Shown here piece after piece: positions 7,064 to 9,064 of a DNA stretch of 9,064 bases. The notes under the pieces were generated by a model. The model was not told where the DNA came from. It saw only the letters and a list, made by a program, of their open reading frames with translations, and did not search any database. Position 1 is the first letter of the stretch. The number at the start of each line of letters is the position of its first letter. The translations under genes were made by a program, and so were the position numbers. The DNA comes from JBDHUX01 sp039809405 (GTDB taxonomy: Bacteria > Patescibacteriota > Gracilibacteria > Absconditabacterales > Absconditicoccaceae): assembly GCA_039809405.1 (NCBI GenBank), contig JBDHUX010000038.1, forward strand, positions 1-9,064. Reading direction: 5' to 3'.

Positions 7064-7819
7064 CTATACCATATCGTATTCATCATCTTCTTCATCATGT
7101 CTCTTGTCATTATTTTCAATTATAAAATCTATTGCTTCTCATATATTATTTTCATAATATCATTTTTGTATTATTATATCAATTATCTTTTTATAACTAT
7201 CTGTGATTATAAAATAATGTCATCAATATCATTTCACCTCAATTTCTCCATTGAATAACAATAGACATAGCTCTCTATTTGAGTTTATAGATAAGGAAAC
7301 TCGCCAATTTTTTTCATCTTCATCTCACTGGTTATAGTTATACAGTCATAGCTTATATAAACCCCTTACTATATCTTTAATTTTTTCATCTGACATTCAC
7401 ATATCTTCTAGCCGTTCTCAGATCCATCTCAAACTCTTTTTATCCTTTAGTTCTGTCATCCCACTATCTTCATTTAGCCTTATGCGTGCATACTCTTTGT
7501 TTCACGTTGCATCATATTTTTTTATTAACTTTTTGAGCTCTATATCTAAGTAGTGTCAGTGGTAACTATAGTCGGATATAGGTCAACTATCTACGATGAG
7601 TGGATTATTTGTATTCTTGCCATTGTCTTTCTTGCCGTATCATAATATATCTCTTATCTCTCAAATGTGATCCATCACAAATCAATGCCATGCAGGATCT
7701 TTGTATATTATATCCATGCCTAAGTTGAGGTCTATCACAGCTCCTATCTTTCACTTAAGTCCTTTGTCGCTGACGATACTATACACCTGCTCTAGTTCCT
7801 CTTTTGTAAACTCATACAT
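7064..7819 (-). CDS. Unrecognised 251-residue acidic protein
   Basis: I do not recognise this protein. The frame is intact over 252 codons only when 16 UGA codons are read as Gly, and it ends at TAG, which supports a real gene. No signal peptide or membrane segment is seen, so it is probably cytoplasmic. The N-terminal third has a helix (EFTKEELEQVYSIVSDKG, 3-20) and a segment rich in His and aromatics (DPAWHGFVMDHIGEIRDILG, 41-60). The middle part, KSLRWIGERLEDMGMSDEKI (128-147), looks helical. Near the end, SINSNRELCLLLFNGEIEVK (177-196) and a GGHYFIITDSYKKIIDIII strand-helix (199-217) precede an acidic tail with HDEEDDEYD (241-249). A promoter candidate lies upstream at 7858-7885. It converges on nadK with 36 bases between the stops and no clear terminator. 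Confidence 0.8.
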
Positions 7820-7857
7820 TTTTGCTAATCGATATTTATATAAATATAGCCTGATTT

Positions 7858-7885
7858 TTTATAAACAAATAATTTATTTTATCAA
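7858..7885 (-). promoter_or_regulatory. Candidate promoter for the unrecognised minus-strand gene
   Basis: On the minus strand TTGATA (7880-7885), a 16-base spacer and TATAAA (7858-7863) each match five of six consensus bases. The start codon at 7819 would then follow a leader of about 30 bases. The region is very AT-rich, which raises the chance of a fortuitous match. Confidence 0.4.
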
Positions 7886-8016
7886 TACAACTTATATACT
7901 TTTGTCATATCTGACCTTACATAATTACTTTTATATTGATTTACAGACCGACAAAGTAATTTACTAACTAATTTATTTATATATATTTTTTACTACACTT
8001 TATACTTTATAACTTC

Positions 8017-8268
8017 ATGATTATATCTGCCCATATCAAGTTATATGCTAAACAAAGTAAACTAGAAGAGCAGTGATGTGATCTTTTCTGAAACGCTCAT
8101 TTCAACATATCACTTACTTCTCAGCCTATCGACAATCAAGCCAATCAAGAGTTGATAAAATTGCTATCAAATTATTTTAATATCCCCAAGACGCACATAA
8201 AGATAATCAGATGACATGCCTCTAGAGATAAGTTGATAGAGGTCACCAGACCAACAAATATAAATTAA
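8017..8268 (+). CDS. DUF167/YggU-family protein
   Basis: This is a small protein of 83 residues, close to the usual family size, with three UGA-Gly codons. The diagnostic part is the second half: HFNISLTSQPIDNQANQELI (28-47), which corresponds to the family's V-x-APPVDGKANxALI, followed by LLSNYFNIPKTHIKIIRGH (49-67) and SRDKLIEV (69-76), the SxxKxV-type ending. The biochemical role of the family is not established. It lies alone between a divergent unrecognised gene and the sortase, 59 bases before the latter. The ATG at 8017 gives a normal N-terminus (MIISAHIKLYAKQSKL, like the VKPGAKRS start of relatives). Confidence 0.88.
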
Positions 8269-8269
8269 G

Positions 8270-8287
8270 TTTGTATTTTGCTACAAA
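8270..8287 (+). terminator. Weak hairpin after the DUF167 gene
   Basis: TTTGTA and TACAAA form a 6-bp inverted repeat with a 6-base loop right after the DUF167 stop codon. It has only one G-C pair and is followed by alternating A/T rather than a T-run. It is listed as a possible 3' end signal only. Confidence 0.18.
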
Positions 8288-8315
8288 TATATTATATATC
8301 AGATTATATTGATTT

Positions 8316-8321
8316 TATAAT
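8316..8321 (+). promoter_or_regulatory. Consensus -10 box next to the sortase start
   Basis: A perfect TATAAT ends six bases before the sortase ATG. No good -35 box is seen 16-18 bases upstream. If it is used, transcription would begin at or next to the A of the start codon, giving a leaderless mRNA. Confidence 0.3.
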
Positions 8322-8327
8322 ATACGT

Positions 8328-9064
8328 ATGAAAAAGATTGTTTATGCCGTTATGCTTATAATTGTATTACTTGCATCATTACTTGTGTCTCCAAGTACAA
8401 CATTATGATACGATGCAAAAAATACCAAAGAATGAAAAGTTTATACTTCCAAGAGCGTTGATACATCTATACCCGAGTGGTTTACTCCACAAGATACCAA
8501 AGATCTTAACTACCGACTGAAGGTATTGCCATATTCAGAAGATAGAGGTAGGGATCAGTATCTAGTTATACCAGCTATGTGATTGGTGTCGCCTATCAAT
8601 GAACTAGACAAAACGAGCCCAGACTATAGAGCTGCGATTAGGTGATCTACTTTTGACTATGATAGTTATCTTGTATCTTGACCTACTATATATCCTGGCA
8701 CAGCCAGTGTATGAGAAACTGGTAACTCTTTTATATTTGCACACTCCAATTTTTGGCGTAATAAACCTGGTAGATACAAGACTATATTTAGACTTACATA
8801 CAATATACAAAGCTGAGATGTCCTGTATTTTTACAAAAAGATAGATAATCAGCGACACTTTTATGAATACATTGTGAATAGATCTTTCCTCGTAAATGAG
8901 ACTGATGTATATGTAATGAACCAAGTAGATGACAAATCTATGGTTACTCTATCAGCTTGTTATCCTATTTGAACTGCTCAAAAAAGATGGATCAATCAAG
9001 CAGATCTTGTTACATGATCGATACTACCATCTTTTTATCGACCTACTAATATACCTGAGCAGAT
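8328..9064 (+). CDS. Membrane-anchored sortase, cut by the window end
   Basis: Sortases are cysteine transpeptidases that cut a sorting signal on secreted proteins and join them to the cell surface or to each other. The visible 245 residues (9 UGA-Gly) start with a basic-hydrophobic segment (MKKIVYAVMLIIVLLASLLV, 1-20), which is a signal anchor, so the domain faces outside. The catalytic set is present: His139 in SFIFAHSNFW (134-143), Cys211 in TLSACYPIGT (207-216) and Arg220 in QKRW (218-221). LVIPAMGLVSPINEL (79-93) is the first strand of the sortase barrel, and FRLTYNIQSGDVLYFY (154-169) matches the L-x-x-GD strand. The catalytic Cys is preceded by A where T or S is commoner. The frame is still open at 9064. 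The subclass cannot be set without the end, and no substrate with a sorting motif is in the window. Confidence 0.88.

Noticed and set aside
8604..8924. Minus-strand ORF of 106 codons
   Set aside because: It lies opposite the sortase catalytic domain, which has the conserved His, Cys and Arg.
424..9064. Apparent mass frameshifting and stop codons, as in a decayed region
   Set aside because: Every interruption is UGA at a glycine position; reading UGA as Gly restores full-length families with all catalytic residues.
424..9064. UGA as tryptophan (code 4) or selenocysteine
   Set aside because: The UGA positions are invariant glycines in Walker A, the SAM loop, RlmN and NadK, and TGG is used where Trp is expected.

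Overview
The window is a piece of an AT-rich bacterial genome that reads UGA as glycine (translation table 25), the code of the candidate phyla Absconditabacteria (SR1) and Gracilibacteria. Under the standard code every gene falls into fragments. With UGA as Gly there are ten clean genes holding about 110 in-frame UGA codons by my count, all ended by UAA or UAG. Many of these codons sit where only glycine fits: the Walker A and signature loops of the ABC ATPase, the GxGxG loop of a methyltransferase, the radical-SAM loop of RlmN and the GGDG motif of NAD kinase. I cannot tell which of the two phyla it is.

Layout. Positions 1-423 hold no convincing gene. They contain a near-consensus promoter firing off the left edge and an unusually GC-rich stretch. 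Positions 424-3400 (minus strand) are a four-gene operon: solute-binding lipoprotein, SAM-dependent methyltransferase, amino-acid-type permease, ATPase. The transporter should take up an amino acid or similar polar solute, which suits an organism presumed to live on a host. Short palindromes and perfect 15-bp inverted repeats bracket the operon at 374-418 and 3461-3521.

Positions 3904-7027 (plus strand) hold rlmN (23S rRNA/tRNA A2-methyltransferase), a PriA homologue reduced to its zinc-binding and C-terminal half, and nadK (NAD kinase). A 32-residue ORF before the short PriA looks like the leftover start of a full-length PriA. Converging from the minus strand is a 251-residue protein I do not recognise (7064-7819). 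On the plus strand follow a YggU/DUF167 protein (8017-8268) and a membrane-anchored sortase that runs off the right edge.

The operon looks more AT-rich than the housekeeping block to its right (two sampled 60-base lines: 17 versus 24 G/C). Together with the inverted repeats this makes it the best candidate for a separately acquired unit, although no transposase or integrase is visible. No tRNA, rRNA body, CRISPR array or recognised insertion sequence was found.
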